This document shows, one piece after another, positions 32,595 through 44,105 of a stretch of DNA of 64,000 nt. The translations under genes were made by a program, and so were the position numbers. This stretch comes from Pyropia yezoensis (Eukaryota; Rhodophyta; Bangiophyceae; Bangiales; Bangiaceae), in the NCBI GenBank assembly GCA_009829735.1, contig CM020620.1, positions 28,056,951 to 28,120,950 on the forward strand. Direction: 5' to 3'. Below the pieces are notes generated by a model, which saw only the letters and a list, made by a program, of their open reading frames with translations, was not told the origin of the DNA and made no database searches. Position 1 is the first letter of the stretch. Each line of letters opens with the position of its first letter.

Positions 32595-34036
32595 CGTACA
32601 CGACTTTCAGTGGTTGAGGGGAGGCAGCCCACCTCTTCTTTTTTTTTTGCTCTCGTTGTTGTACGTGTCTGATCTGTTATGTGTGGACAAGCCCGCCGTG
32701 GACCTGTCGATACGGCGGGCGGCGGTCGCCCGACCGCAACCCGACCCGCCGTGAGCCTCAGGCGCCACCACCGCCGCGGGCGCCCTCCCCCCCCCCCACC
32801 GTCGCAAGTTCACTTTGGCAGACGGACTGGACGCCCAAGATGCTGGACGTGGCCGTAGACCTGCCTCTAGAGTTGGACCTTACCCACCTGCATGGCAGCG
32901 GGATGCGACCGTGGGAGACGGCTCTGCCTAAGGACGAGCCGCCCGTAAGATGGGGTCTGGTGCTGGCGCTGCCGCGCACGCGGTTGTGGTGCCTGACGAC
33001 GCGATTGTGGCAACGGCGGCGTCCATGGTACCTTGCCAGCAAGGCTCCTCAACCACGCCACCCGCCACCCCCCTCCCTCTCCTCCCCTGCCGCCCGCCGC
33101 CCGCCGCCTCCGCCGCAGCCGCCGCCGCTGCAGCCGCCACTTGCACCGTCGGCAGCAGCCACCGGCACCTCGGCGCCTGCCGGCGGCGCCCCATCTGGCC
33201 ACATCTCGCCCGCCTGCCCGCGTGCCGGGACGACGCCGACGCCGCCATCACTGGCGGCGGCGGCAGCGGCGTGCGTCAAGCGTCGCGGTTTCTTGGCGAG
33301 GGGGGGGGAGGTGGTGGTGTTGCCGTCGACTGACAGGGAGCATACAGCCATGCAACAGCAATCACGAAGGTAATACTTCCGCGTACGTACAGCGGCGGCG
33401 CTGCGACAAGCGGGGGGGAAGCCATGCAACAGCAATTACAAACGCAAGACTCGGCGGTGTCTGCCTCTTCGGAACAGCACGCATAACGTGCTAGCAGCTC
33501 AGCTAATCGTCCTTGGTCGCAGTGACCTCCAATTCTGCTTCAAAGAGCGTCTCAGCGTGCTCGATCACGCTGTAGAGGAACGGGCTAGTACAGCCACGCA
33601 AGTCCTCCCAGCACACCACAATCGCGTTGTCCATGACTCGCCTAGGATGGCTCGCTTTGTCATCCTGGTAGTTGGTCCTGCTCCCCACCTCCGCCGTTTC
33701 GCGCCGGCCCCTCTTGGTGCCTACGCGTCAACGCTCTGCCCTCTTTTTCTTTTCCCACCATCCTCCCTGCATGACCTGCTTTGCTTCTGTATGCACATCT
33801 TGCCGTTTCATGGTGGGCCTTTGGGGCTTCGTTTGTTCCCTAGCTTTTGTTTGTTCTTACTCATTCTCTGTTAATATGCGCAGCTCAAACAAGAAACGTC
33901 ACTCTCATGGCACCCGCGGCGCTTCATCGGATATGGATGGAAACATGGAATGGGCATGGGGGGGGAAGTGCCCGCCCGCGGACGCCGCCACACCACCATG
34001 GGCTTTGTCCAGCCCCGCGTCGGCCGGCGTCAGTGC
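32595..34036. other. Intergenic; low-complexity and one possible small coding piece
   Basis: C-rich repeats at 33050-33240 give long Pro/Ala ORFs on both strands without motifs. On the minus strand at 33503-33640, a short reading frame (MDNAIVVCWEDLRGC ... ELEVTATKDD, then stop) has balanced composition and looks coding-like, but I recognise no family and no partner exon. Confidence 0.35.
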
Positions 34037-36545
34037 TCAGAGGGAAAAGGCCTCCTCGAAGGCGGCATACTCAAGCCCCACCCGGATGGCCCGCTCTGCC
34101 ATCAGCGCCACCCGGTGACGGTCCGCATCGGCGGGGCTCATCCACCCAGGCGGCACCAGCACGTCCGCAAGGGCGGCGGTGGTGGCGGTGGCGGCGGTGG
34201 CCGCGAAGGCGTCCCCGAGAAGGGTCCTGTCCCCCCCTCCCCCCCCCCCCGTCGCCGCCGCCGCCTCACCTGCCGCCGCGGCCTCCGCTGCCTCTGCCGC
34301 CTCTGCGGCCTCCTCCTCCCGCAGCCACCGCACGTCCTGTGGCGACACCGTGTCGGCCGAGAGGCCGCCGTCCCCCCCCGGGGTGGCCGGGTCAATGAGG
34401 AAAAACGCAACGCTGGACCGCCGATCCGGGCGGGCCGGGTCGGCCAGCGAAAACGGCTCCACCCGGTGCTGGACGGTGTTGGGGAAGACCACCACCCGCC
34501 CGGGGGTGTCGGCGGCGACGGAGCCCAGGCTGGTGCTGTGCGGCACCCCATCCGCCAGGCCCCAATGCACCGCCGCACCGTGCGCGTCCTCCTGCTTGTA
34601 CGCCGGGCGGGAGTAGGCGGTACGAAAGGCGAGGCGGTTGACGGCCATGTTGTCCGCCTCGTCGTAGTAGAGGCCGGTAGCGACAATCGCCTCCACCTGC
34701 GTGCCCTCCAAGTGCCACGTGCCGCCGCCATAGGAAGAGCCCGCGGGCAACTCAATGCAGGCCACCTTGACCACCGCTTGAAGCCGCCGGCCGCCGTGAC
34801 GGAACGTCACGGCCTTTGGCGCCGCCGCCTCGTCGGCCTTCTTCGCGGCCAGCGCGTCGGCCCGGGTGTCAAACAGCGCCCCGAGGCGCGCCCGCAGCCG
34901 TAGGTCGCGGTGGGCGGCGGCTGCCGCGTCGGCGGCGCGCCTCGCCTCCCGCGCGGCCTGTGCCGCGGGTGCGTCCCCCGCCTCTGTGGCGTGCTCTTGG
35001 GCCTCCACGAAGTCTGGACCGTCGGCGATCAAGGCTGCCATGTCCACATGGTCCACGGGATACCGGTCGAGCACCTCCTCGTCCTCATCGGAGAGGACGC
35101 GCTGAAAGAGGGGCTCCATCCGCGCCAGCACCGCCTCGAGCGCCCGGTAGACGGGCGCCTGCAGAACGGGGTGCAGGCCGACGATGTAGTGGGAGAGGGT
35201 GTCCACGCGGCACCCGTTGACGGCCGTCGACACGTGAAAGGTGGACGGTAGCCACCGGTGGGCGGCCCGCTTCTTGGGCGGCAGCAGGTACGTGCCGGTC
35301 GGGTCGAACATGTACCCTCCCGGCCTCACGCCATCCACCCACGCATTGTCGCCGGTATTCCAGTTGGCTTAGTCGGGCGACACGGCGTCGCTCGACGAGG
35401 GCGGCCACCCCCGGTAGGCTGCTGCGGAGACACGCACGCCACGGCACCTCCCCGAGGACCGCCGGCGCGGACCGCATCCAGCTGACGCCTGCCGCGTAGG
35501 CGTAGAGGGACGGGTGGAGGAGGTCCTGCACGGTGCCACCCGAGCCTGGGTGCCAGTCGGGGGGCCCCGCGGCCGCGAGGCCCGCCGCCGCCACCGCCAC
35601 CGCCGCCGCCTCGTCGTCGGGGATGAGCGCGTCGGCCGTCCACACCGCCACTACGCCGGCGGGGGCGCCGTCGGCGGGTGCCGTCCGCGCCCGCGCCGCG
35701 TCGGCGCGGAGCTCCGTCAACGCCGCCGCGAGCACCGCCAGCCTCAGGGTGCGGTACGGGGCGGCCGTCACCACCCCCCCTGCACGGGGATGTACCACCA
35801 GGGGGGGGTCGGCCGCCACCGCCACGGCCGCCGCTGCCTCGGCGGCCCACCGGCATATGATGGTGGTGTCTGCTACCTTGGTCACCCAGTTGGGTTTGGC
35901 CTTGAGTGCCCGCAGAAAGGCCAGGACGGTGAGCTCCAGGGCCATTCGCGCCTTAGGGGCAACATAGTAGTTGGCGTACCGCCACTGTCGCAGGGAGGGC
36001 ACGGGGGCAGGGGCGGTGGCGGCCGCGTGGGCAGGCGCCGCCGCCAAAGCTGCGGCAGACGCCCCACGCCCCACCGTCGGGGGGTCACAGGCCGTCGACG
36101 GGGACGGCGCGGGCGGAGTGCAGGGGGGTGTGGGCGGCGGCGTCTCATAAAGGCACCCAGGCAGGGCCATGACACCGAGTCCCGCCGCGGAGCCGACGGG
36201 GCCGTACGCACCGAGCGCCACAACGGCCCCCGCCACAAGCAGTGGGCCGCGGCGGAGCAGCAGCGCCGCGGCGGTGGGGATGCTGGCCCCATCCAGCAGG
36301 GGCGACCGCACGGACGGCTGCGACCTTGGGGGGGGGCGAGTGGATGAGTACCGTGTGGCCGGCGCTGGGGATGGCTCCAGCACCACCCACGTGGTGCGCG
36401 GCCGGCGCCGGGGGGGCGCTACGGCGGCGCCGGAGTCTCGCCGCAGGACCACTCGCGGGGAATTACATTGCATGTGCTGGACGTACAGTACGAGTGCGTC
36501 GTCATCCGCCGCTTCGTTCTCGTTGACCGCTGCTCCTTGCGCCAT
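34037..36545 (-). CDS. DUF4246-family protein (2OG-oxygenase-like), with a frame change
   Basis: The C-terminal part (35338-34037) carries DUF4246 signatures: THLEG-like GGGTWHLEG, then EAIVATGLYYDEADN, a conserved LAFRTAY, and VVFPNTVQHRVEPF. The paired histidines in WHLEG and QHRV resemble the metal site of a 2-oxoglutarate/Fe(II) beta-helix fold; enzymatic activity is inferred, not known. The N-terminal part (36545 to about 35370) is in another frame. It holds KPNWVTKVADTTIICRW and TVQDLLHPSLYAYAAG, both expected for the family upstream of the oxygenase-like part. The frames overlap near 35340-35380, with no plausible intron, so this is one gene with a single frame change that is either real or an assembly error. 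The ATG at 36545 opens a long Ala/Pro-rich leader; ATG near 36171 is an alternative. Confidence 0.8.
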
Positions 36546-37632
36546 CTGTGGCTGTTCCCGCCACTGCTGTTAAACGGCTTCGCTACCGGGTTACTCCCGG
36601 GTCAGACGCCGCCCCGTTTCCGGCCGCCACCCCCCTTCTCCCCCCAGAATCCCGCCCACGGCGCGCCACTCAGCGGCCGACGCCCACCACCCCCACGGTC
36701 ACCATCGTCAGGGCCGCGCAGAGCAGCCAGTCAGAGGACTATGCCGGCGGGCACGGGGCGCCCATGGACGGCCCGGTCCCTTTGCGGAAGCCCGTGGGGG
36801 GTGCAGCCGACGGGCACCCCTACAGCGGCCGCCACACCCAGCGCGGCGTCGTCGATACCCACCGACAGGGTGGTGGCGGGCGCCAGCCATGGGCCCGCGC
36901 CGGCAAGCAGCCGTGACGCGGTCAGCCAGGGTGACGAGCTGGGCGTCCACGCCCGTGGCCGCGGCGGCTGCCAGGTGGGCGGCATTTACTTGGAGCGGCG
37001 GCCGCGGCATGCCGACAGCCAGTCCGGGTGGGGAGTGCTGGCAGCTGGCCGACCGGGAGCATTCATACCGGGAGGCGCCCCCGGCTGCCGCCCGCTGCGC
37101 CCGCCCCCCCCCCCACACACCCAACCAGCCGGGGGGAGCGGCGCGCCGGCACCGCCACAGTCGCCGCAATGGCCACCAGCTGGCGGCGGCAGCGGCGGCG
37201 GGCCGCCGCCCGCACCAAGGTCAACATTCACTCCCGGCGGCGGGGGGCGCTTCACCGCCCCATTCGCCTTTTGCCGCCAACGCCAGGCAGCTGTCGCAGG
37301 CTACCGCCGTTGCCGCCGCCACGTCCACCACCAGCCAGCGGGGGCACCCCGCCGCTGCCGCCGGCCGCACCACGGCCGCTCGCCCAAAGCGGCGGCACCA
37401 GGTCGCCGCCAGCAAGACCGCCGACGGCAGCCGGCGGCAGCGGCTCGCCGACACCGCCACCACCGCCGCCATCGCCACCAGCTGGCACCCGCCGCCCCCC
37501 CCCTCCCTCCCCCCAGTCCCTTCCACACCTCCCCATCCCTCCAATCCTCTACCCCCCCACCCCCCCACCCCCCCCCCCCCCTCCCCTCGCCTTCCCCTCC
37601 CAACACCGCCACCACCCCAACCACCCACCGCG
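36546..37632. other. No gene recognised; low-complexity GC-rich DNA
   Basis: Long ORFs on both strands are Pro/Arg/Ala- or Gly-rich with no motif, and change meaning with each C-run (for example 37550-37590). They are typical by-products of GC-rich DNA with few stop codons. Confidence 0.45.
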
Positions 37633-38072
37633 TCACAGCGCCAACGAGGCGAGCAGCGCGGCAAGTTCCCCGCCGCCCGCATCCCTCCCCCCCCCCCCTG
37701 CGCCGACGGCGGCGGGTCGAGGAGCGCCAGCGCGCGGGCCACCACCCGCAGCCGGTGGGCGACATAGGCAGACGATGGGGGGAGGCGCTGCAGGCGGGCT
37801 CGCTCCGCCGCCAGCACGGGCTGCAGCGAGGAAGTGGAGGGGGGGGGCACCCCCTCCGCCGCCCCCGCCCCTGCCCCCGCCCCCGCCGCCCCCGCCCCCG
37901 CCCCCGCCCCCGCCACCACTACCGCCGCCGACGCAGGTGCTGCCGTCGGTCCTGCCGCCGCTGGTGCAGCTGCCGGTGCGGCCGCTGTTGCAGGCGTCGC
38001 TGACGGCGCCGCTGCGGCGGCGGCAGCGGCAGCGGCGGTCGCCTCGTCGGCGGTGGTGTCCATGGTGTCCAT
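37633..38072 (-). CDS. Small unknown protein, frame broken at a C-run
   Basis: A start at 38072 (MDTMDTTADEA) leads through an Ala-rich and (Gly-Ala)n stretch to a helical segment LQPVLAAERARLQRLPPSS then YVAHRLRVVARALALLD, which looks like a folded domain rather than low complexity. A 12-C run at 37687-37698 then intervenes. The starting frame continues into Gly-rich nonsense, while the neighbouring frame gives GGGELAALLASLAL and a stop at 37633. I infer a protein of about 146 residues with an error or slippage at the run. No family is recognised. Confidence 0.4.
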
Positions 38073-38749
38073 GATGAAAGGGGGGGGAGGGAACAAGGGG
38101 AGACGGCCCAAGTGGTGGCGGGGGGGCAACCGGCAAGCGAAGGGGGGGGGAGGGGGGGGGGGCTGGTGGCGAGGCCGCCGAAACGGGCCGGGGGCACGGG
38201 GGGAGGGCGCCCTGTCGGACAACAGGGTGTCGAGGAAGGATGGTGGAGGGGGATAGGGGGAGATGCGATAATGGGGGGGGGGTGGGCGGGGCGGGGGAAT
38301 GGCGGGGGGGGTGGTGGGGGGAGGGCATGTGGGGGGAGAGGATGAGGTAGCTATGAGGCGAAGGGCGCCACCGCAGACATAACAGGAACGCCCGAGTCTG
38401 CTCTGTAATTGGTCTGTCGTGGTGCGCACGATTGCGCGGCAGGGCCGTGGTTGCAATTGGACAAGGTCGCTGCTTCTGCCAGAGCCGGGGCACGCCATAC
38501 GTATTTTGTACACAGTACACATCAGGCTCGCGCCCCTCACACAGGGCATACCTACATGAGGGCAAAGAGGGGGCCCGCATGGGCGTGGGCAGGCAGTCTA
38601 CCCACCACACCTCGCCGTGCGGCCAAGGCGGTCCACAGGGCCGCCTGGAGACACGACCCGACAACGAGGAGCAGAAAAGGCTACAACAGAGGGCCAATGG
38701 CAACCCCGCCGGCAGCGGGGCGCACGACGCTGCCAACGTCGGGTGTGGC
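38073..38749. other. No gene recognised
   Basis: G-rich runs (38085-38340) precede a less skewed segment (38350-38620), which may be a promoter or downstream region for flanking minus-strand genes. No clear element is seen. Confidence 0.35.
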
Positions 38750-39478
38750 TCAGACAGCATACACCTGCCCTCCGCCGTCGACCCCCCCCCCCCCCCCCCC
38801 CCCCTGCGCCGCGTCCCGCTCCGCCACCGCCGCCGCGATGGCGCGCTCGCCGGCCGCCCACCCCCTGGACGCGGCCACCTGCGCGGCGGCGGCGGCGTCT
38901 CCCCCCGCCAGCACAAGCGACCGCACCACCCGCTCGTGGCGGCCGAGGCAGGCGGCGACCAGCGCGCCGCCGCCGCGGGCGCCCACCGCCGCGCCCGCCC
39001 GAAGGAGGAGGTCCACATTCGCCGCCCGCCCCGCGGCGGCGGCGTTGCCCAGCGCCAGCTCCCCCCCCGGCTCGTCGAGGCGGCCGCCCGCCCCTGTGGC
39101 GAGGAGCTCCCCCAGCAGCCCCGCGTCGGCGGTGGCGGCGGCGTAGCGGAGGCCAAACGCGCGGGCGCCCCCGCCGCCCAGCCCCCCGTACACGAGCAGC
39201 GCCCGCACCAGCCGCCGGTCGCCGCGGCCGGTGGCGGCGGCGAGCGCCTCGACGCGCTCCGCCTCGGACGCGTGCGCCGCCCAGTGGGCGCCAATAAAGG
39301 GCGGGGACGCCAGCGCCGCCGCGATGCGCTTGTTAAGGGTGAGGAAGGGGCGGAGGTCCTTGCGGGCGGTGCCCTGCGCAATGAGGATGACAATGTCGTC
39401 CGGGAGGGGGGGGAGGGGCAGCTCCGAGGGGGGGGGGGGGGGGGGGGGAGGGCGGCGTGGCCGCCATTGTCGTGCCAC
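38750..39478 (-). CDS. F-box-like protein with ankyrin-type repeats
   Basis: An F-box-like motif (LPDDIVILIAQ...DLRPFLTLNKRIAAALASPPF) lies near residues 25-70, followed by four or five ankyrin-like helices, for example ALAAATGRGDRRLVRALLVYGG, NAAAAGRAANVDLLLRAGA and VAACLGRHERVVRSLVLAGG. Such proteins usually act as substrate receptors of SCF ubiquitin ligases; that role is inferred. The frame has no ATG: it opens at a GTG (39478), whereas an ATG at 39467 is in another frame and is separated from the F-box by a 21-G run (39428-39448). A slip in that run would connect them. The C-terminus crosses a 23-C run (38782-38804), so its end is also uncertain. Confidence 0.6.
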   Translation of the reverse strand: MARQWRPRRPPPPPPPPSELPLPPLPDDIVILIAQGTARKDLRPFLTLNKRIAAALASPPFIGAHWAAHASEAERVEALAAATGRGDRRLVRALLVYGGLGGGGARAFGLRYAAATADAGLLGELLATGAGGRLDEPGGELALGNAAAAGRAANVDLLLRAGAAVGARGGGALVAACLGRHERVVRSLVLAGGDAAAAAQVAASRGWAAGERAIAAAVAERDAAQGGGGGGGVDGGGQVYAV

Positions 39479-40415
39479 AGGCAGCGGCGGGTAGGCTTGG
39501 GGGGGGGGGGGAAGCGGGGGGGGGGGGGGGGGAGGGGGAGGGAGAAAGGAGGCGGTGGAAAAAGGGCAACGTCGCGGAGAAGAGCAGCCCGCTCACAGCG
39601 GCAGAGGGCGGCAGTGCTTGTCGTGGCGACGGAAGGCGATGGGATGGGGGGGAGGCGCCGAGGGGGACGGGACAGAGGTGGCGGTGCCGAAAAAGGCCAC
39701 CCCGACGGCCCTGCGGGAACACCTCTCTACAAGAGTTCTCTGCAGGCGACAACAGGGTGTGGGGAGCACGCGCGTGGGGGAGGAAACGGAGGGGGGGTGC
39801 GCACCCCGTGGGATGCAGACCGGGCGCAACGCGCGCAGGCGCGCTGCCACGGCTCGTAAATAGGAGGCGTACTGTACTGCACGTAAATCCACACCTACTG
39901 TTGGAGCGTTAGACCAAAAGGCTGCCCGCCAGGCTGGCTTTGGCCATGTCCACGTGGTCTTTTTTCGCCCGAAGAGCCGGCTCACGCAGTGGCCTCCCCG
40001 CGGCCACCGCAATGCAGTGCAACAGGAGTCAAATGGCCTACCCGTCTCTCGCCTAGGGCAACGCCGTGGCACGGCAACAGAACAGCGCCCACGCAGTCAG
40101 CCCAAAGAACCGTCCCGGTGGGGAGCGCGCCGTGGGCAAAGTCTGTGCTGCTGCCGAGGCGCTCGTCCCGTGGCCACTACGCCAAACTGGGAAACACTGA
40201 AGGCGGCTGGCCGCCACCCACGAGCCCAGACGCAGCTCACCCAGGATGCCCGCCCAACACGGGCGCGGTTACGGTGCCACCGTCTGCAGCTGTCACAGGG
40301 GGGCGACGCGCCCCGCGCCGCCCACGATGAGCCGCAAACAGACTGCACCGGCACGCCCCCCCACGCGCCATGGCCACCTCAGTTGCGCATGAACAGACGG
40401 AGTGTCTGGGGTGTA
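39479..40415. other. Divergent intergenic region
   Basis: It lies between the minus-strand F-box gene and the plus-strand collagen-like gene. Long G-runs occur at 39496-39545. ORFs on both strands have no motif. Confidence 0.35.
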
Positions 40416-40423
40416 CATAAAAG
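40416..40423 (+). promoter_or_regulatory. TATA-like box of the collagen-like gene
   Basis: CATAAAAG lies 192 bp before the ATG at 40608 and is followed by a C/T-rich leader. Similar boxes stand 172-237 bp before the ATG of the six-cysteine genes. Confidence 0.55.
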
Positions 40424-40607
40424 CCTCCTTGTCCAGCTCCCCACCTGCCCCTCTTGTCCTCATCTCACCATCACACGCCCCACCACCACCACCTCCCACT
40501 CACACGCACACCCGCCTCTCTCGCCTCGCCCGACCAACCCCCCCCACGCCATAATCGGTCACAGCCCTCTCCCCCCGGCTTTTCGCACCCCGCGCCGCCC
40601 CGCAGCC

Positions 40608-41561
40608 ATGGCGCCCTCCACCCGCCGTGCCGTTGCCCTGGCCACCGCCTCCACCTTCTTCGTCTCCCAGTCGGCGCTCGCTGCCGCCGCGCCGGCGGCC
40701 GCCGACATGGCCCCGTCGGTGGCGCAGGCTACCCCCACCTGCGGCGTGCCGTTTGCATGTACCACCACCACCGCCCTGAGCGGCTTTTTCTGCCTCGCCC
40801 GCCCGTCCGCGGCCGCGGTGCCGTGCGCCGGTGGGCAAGGGCCCCCAGCGTTCCGCCTCAAGGACGGTCTCTGCTACCCGACCGTCACCCTTGGGTGGAC
40901 GTGCAAAGCGGCCACCACTACCACCGCCGGCCGCACGTGTGAGGTTGCCTGCGCGCCGTCGACAGCCACCCCGGCGCCTACCCCTGCGGCCACAGCGTCG
41001 CCGGCGCCCACAGCGTCGCCGGCGCCCACCGCGTCGCCGGCGCCCACGACTGGTGGCCGCGGCTTCTTTGGCTTCAAGCCCTCCTACCTGCAGACTGTCT
41101 TCAACAACTACTTCCGCCCCATCATCGACGGCGTCGACGGCAAGGACTGCTCCGCCGAAACGGTCGCCAAGACGGGCAGCCTCGACGGCGGCGACGGCCT
41201 GCCAGGCCTCAACGGCGGCCGTGGTGGCAACGGTGGCGCCGGCTGCGCCGGCGGCAATGGCGGCGCCGGTGGCCGCGGTGGCGACGGCAACGTTGCCGGC
41301 CGCCCCGGTGGCCGCGGCGGCGACGGTGGCGTGGGTGGCCTCGGCGGCGACGGCGGCGACGGCGGCCGTGGCGGCGACGGTGGAGCCGCCGCCGACGGTG
41401 GTGACGGCGGTGATGGGGGCGACTCGGGCGTGGGTGGCAGCGGCGGGGACGCGGGCAACGGCGGGGACGGCGGGGACGGGCCGGCCGGGCGGTCGGGGCG
41501 TGGTGGCACAAAGGGCCGCGACGGCAAGGACGGCAACCCGGGCCGCAGCATCGCGGCCTAG
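40608..41561 (+). CDS. Secreted Cys-rich protein with collagen-like Gly repeats
   Basis: The predicted protein has 317 residues. An N-terminal hydrophobic signal peptide (about 1-30; LATASTFFVSQSALAAAAPA) is followed by a domain with eight cysteines (45, 51, 62, 73, 89, 99, 111, 115), an even number that suits disulfides. Then comes a Thr/Ser/Pro-Ala linker with three TASPAP-type repeats (about 117-148), a short aromatic segment (FFGFKPSYLQTVFNNYF), and a long Gly-X-Y-like tail of GGDGG/GGRGG units from about 190 to the end. True collagen would need Pro at X or Y, and only a few occur, so the tail may form a Gly-rich sheet or polyproline-II bundle. An extracellular-matrix or cell-wall role is inferred. 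The frame is open upstream to 39954, but the TATA box and signal peptide favour this ATG. Confidence 0.8.
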   Translation: MAPSTRRAVALATASTFFVSQSALAAAAPAAADMAPSVAQATPTCGVPFACTTTTALSGFFCLARPSAAAVPCAGGQGPPAFRLKDGLCYPTVTLGWTCKAATTTTAGRTCEVACAPSTATPAPTPAATASPAPTASPAPTASPAPTTGGRGFFGFKPSYLQTVFNNYFRPIIDGVDGKDCSAETVAKTGSLDGGDGLPGLNGGRGGNGGAGCAGGNGGAGGRGGDGNVAGRPGGRGGDGGVGGLGGDGGDGGRGGDGGAAADGGDGGDGGDSGVGGSGGDAGNGGDGGDGPAGRSGRGGTKGRDGKDGNPGRSIAA

Positions 41562-42407
41562 CCGCGCGGCGCCACGGTCGTCGTCTCGGGGCCACCCAGT
41601 TGGGCCCGCTCGTGACCAGCCCCAGTTGATGAGGGGGGAGGGAGCGCACCAGGTCACGCGAGACGTGCCCATAAACTCATAGTGACTCGTCGGTTAACGT
41701 CAATGTGCACCCACAGCCGCCTGTGCAACTCAATGCTCAGCCGTTGTCATCAGCCCTGACATAGACAACGAATTCAGTCTCCTTGCAGCAGCGGTCGTCG
41801 GGAATGAGCGTCAAAGCACACCTGCCCAAGTGGCAAGAACTTATAGCCGCCACACACCGCACCTGCTACGAGGGCCGCTTCGCGTGTTGGAAAACCCAGA
41901 CAGGGCCATGTTGCACAGACGGAGAGTTCAGCAGGACAGGAAGGCGTCGAACAAGCGCTGCAATTAGTGTCCGTTGGCCTGGTGCGCAACAACAAGAACG
42001 CACAGCTCTTGTCCAGTCAAAAAATGAATAAATAGACAAATCAGGAAGCTCAAAGGCAGCACACCTCACGCATGGGCAATCCCAACAACGCACGCGTGGA
42101 CGGCACACGCGCTACTACCTGTCCCAGGATACTTGCTACCGTCACCACAGCCAACAACCGTCTGACGGCAGAGCTGACGACCATCTCGGCAGACAGGCCG
42201 CTCTGATATCAGAATGTTGCTTCGAAGGACGCTGGAGTCGTGCGAGAGAGGCAGGCGGAGAGGCCCGGGGAGTTGATTCGCCTCCGTAGTGCACGGCTTA
42301 TGAAGTCTAAGGCATTACGCTACATAACACGGAGACGAGAAGCAAGTAGGCAGCCATTTCAATTGATGACGCCAAAGGCAAGGGGGGCGAGGAAGTTCGC
42401 CAACTTG
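41562..42407. other. No gene recognised
   Basis: AT-richer spacer downstream of the collagen-like gene. Only short ORFs are present. Confidence 0.4.
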
Positions 42408-42557
42408 TAGTGTCAGTTTGTGCCAGTCAGATAGTGCCAGTCAAATATGTACTGCCAGTCAGATTGTGCCAGTTAGATTGTGTCAGTCAGATTGTGTCAG
42501 TCTGATTGTGACAGTCAGATTGTGACACTCAGATTGTGTCAGTCAGATAGTGACAGG
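42408..42557. repeat. Tandem repeat of about 14 bp
   Basis: About ten variable copies of GTCAGTCAGATTGT lie end to end, with small substitutions. There are no unique spacers, so it is a minisatellite rather than a CRISPR array. Confidence 0.8.
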
Positions 42558-42605
42558 TAGCAAAAGGGCTGGCGCCCCAGCGCCTGCCGTTTTGTCACTA
42601 CTACG

Positions 42606-42725
42606 TATTGCTGTTTTCCGAGTTTGGGGTCGCCGCCTGCTACAGCTGTACGCACCACTGTCTCAGCCAATGATTTTTACGCCAGGGAGTCGTGATCCAG
42701 CCAATCATAGACTGCTCGTGTGGCA
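42606..42725 (+). repeat. Possible remnant of the TA-MITE left end
   Basis: TATTGCTGTTTTCCGAGTTT resembles the MITE terminus, and AGCCAATGATTTT and CAGCCAATCATAG resemble its CCAAT-rich interior. No right end is found. Confidence 0.35.
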
Positions 42726-44105
42726 GCCATTCCCCCCCTAAACGTGACAAGCATCCCAGTGCGCTCCCCCCGCGCCCCTTTTCTTCCTTCCGCGGAGCGT
42801 GTCCGAGAGCCGGCCTGTGGCGGCCCACTGCCCGCCACCACCGATCCCATCCCGGGCGCATGGGCGGGTGGCGGTCACCCCCCCGGGGGGGTTGTATCCC
42901 CAGCACGGTCCCCCTGTCTGAGTCGTCGGCCAGTGGACTGTCGTCCCGTTGGCGATCGCAGCAGCCCCCCCCCCCCCCCCCGGCTGTGGCGCGCGTTCAC
43001 GGGGGCACCCCGCCAGCGGCCACACCCCACCGCGTGCTCGACAACCACCAGGGTCGGGGAGGGTGGGGGGTGGGGGGGGGGGTGGGGAACGCCACGCGAC
43101 AGACCCGCCGGCGTCGGCGGCCGTCCCAGCGCACCTGACACGCCCCCGTGTCGGCCGGCCGGCCGCGGGCGCGCCACTCCCCCGCCCCATCCGTGGCGGC
43201 TGCGCCGCCCTCTCCGCGGAGGTGCGTTCGTCCCGGCCCTTTTTTTTTTTTTTTTTTTTTTTTTACCCACAACCTCCCCGCCCTCTATCCGGGATACACG
43301 CACACCGCGGTGGCAGCTTGGCGGCCCAGCACCCTGACGGGCCACCCTGACGCTGGCGAGCAACGACGGCGGGAGCGGCTGGCACAATGCCGCGGGGGTT
43401 GGGGCGGGCGTGGGGAAGGGGGGCGAGGGGGGGCGCGGGGCAGGGCGGGGGGGGGAGGGGGGTGGGACGACGCCTCTCCTTGCCAGTGTGGATGTCTATT
43501 GGCGCACGGGGGAGGGGACCCCGACGCACGGCGGCGCAGATGGAGGGTGGCGGGCGTCGGCCTTGCACGGCCACATGGCGGTGCCACGGGCAGTGTGTGC
43601 GGAGGAGAGGGGGTGGGGCAGTGCAGTGGCGGGGGCGGCGGGGGGGGGGACGGCTTCCACCGCACAGCAGGCGCGCGTCTGGCGGCCGCGGCGTCAGCTG
43701 CCTGCCCTGCCGGGGGGGGGCGGGGGCGGCGGGGGGGAGCCGGTGCAGGCCGGCCCAGGGATGGAGGATGGCGAAAAAAAAAAACCAGTCAATAAAAAAA
43801 AACCGACCCCGCCGCCGTGCCTGTCATGCCGACGAGGGGCGCCCACGGCCGCCGGGGAGGTGTTCCCTCTGCAGGGGCGCTCTGTTCCAAACGCTGGCGA
43901 GACACCGCCAGGGATAGCTGGTGTAGACACCCCCCCCCCCTCCACCTCGGCCCCCCCCGCGGCCGCAGTGAGCCCCCTTTCCGGCCGGCCGGCGCGGCGA
44001 TGAGATGCGTTTGTCTGACCGCCGGCGCTGGCGCGTCTCCTCCTCGCAAGGACAAGGGGGGGGGCGCCACTCCAACCACCACCACCCTGACCGGTGGGCT
44101 CTTAT
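42726..44105. other. No gene recognised; GC-rich low-complexity DNA with a T-run
   Basis: A 25-T run lies at 43240-43264, with many C- and G-runs around it. Long ORFs on both strands lack motifs. Confidence 0.4.

Noticed and set aside
39954-40607. N-terminal extension of the collagen-like protein
   Set aside because: The TATA-like box at 40416 lies inside it, and the signal peptide begins at 40608.
42408-42557. CRISPR-like array
   Set aside because: The units are contiguous with no unique spacers, and the genome is eukaryotic.
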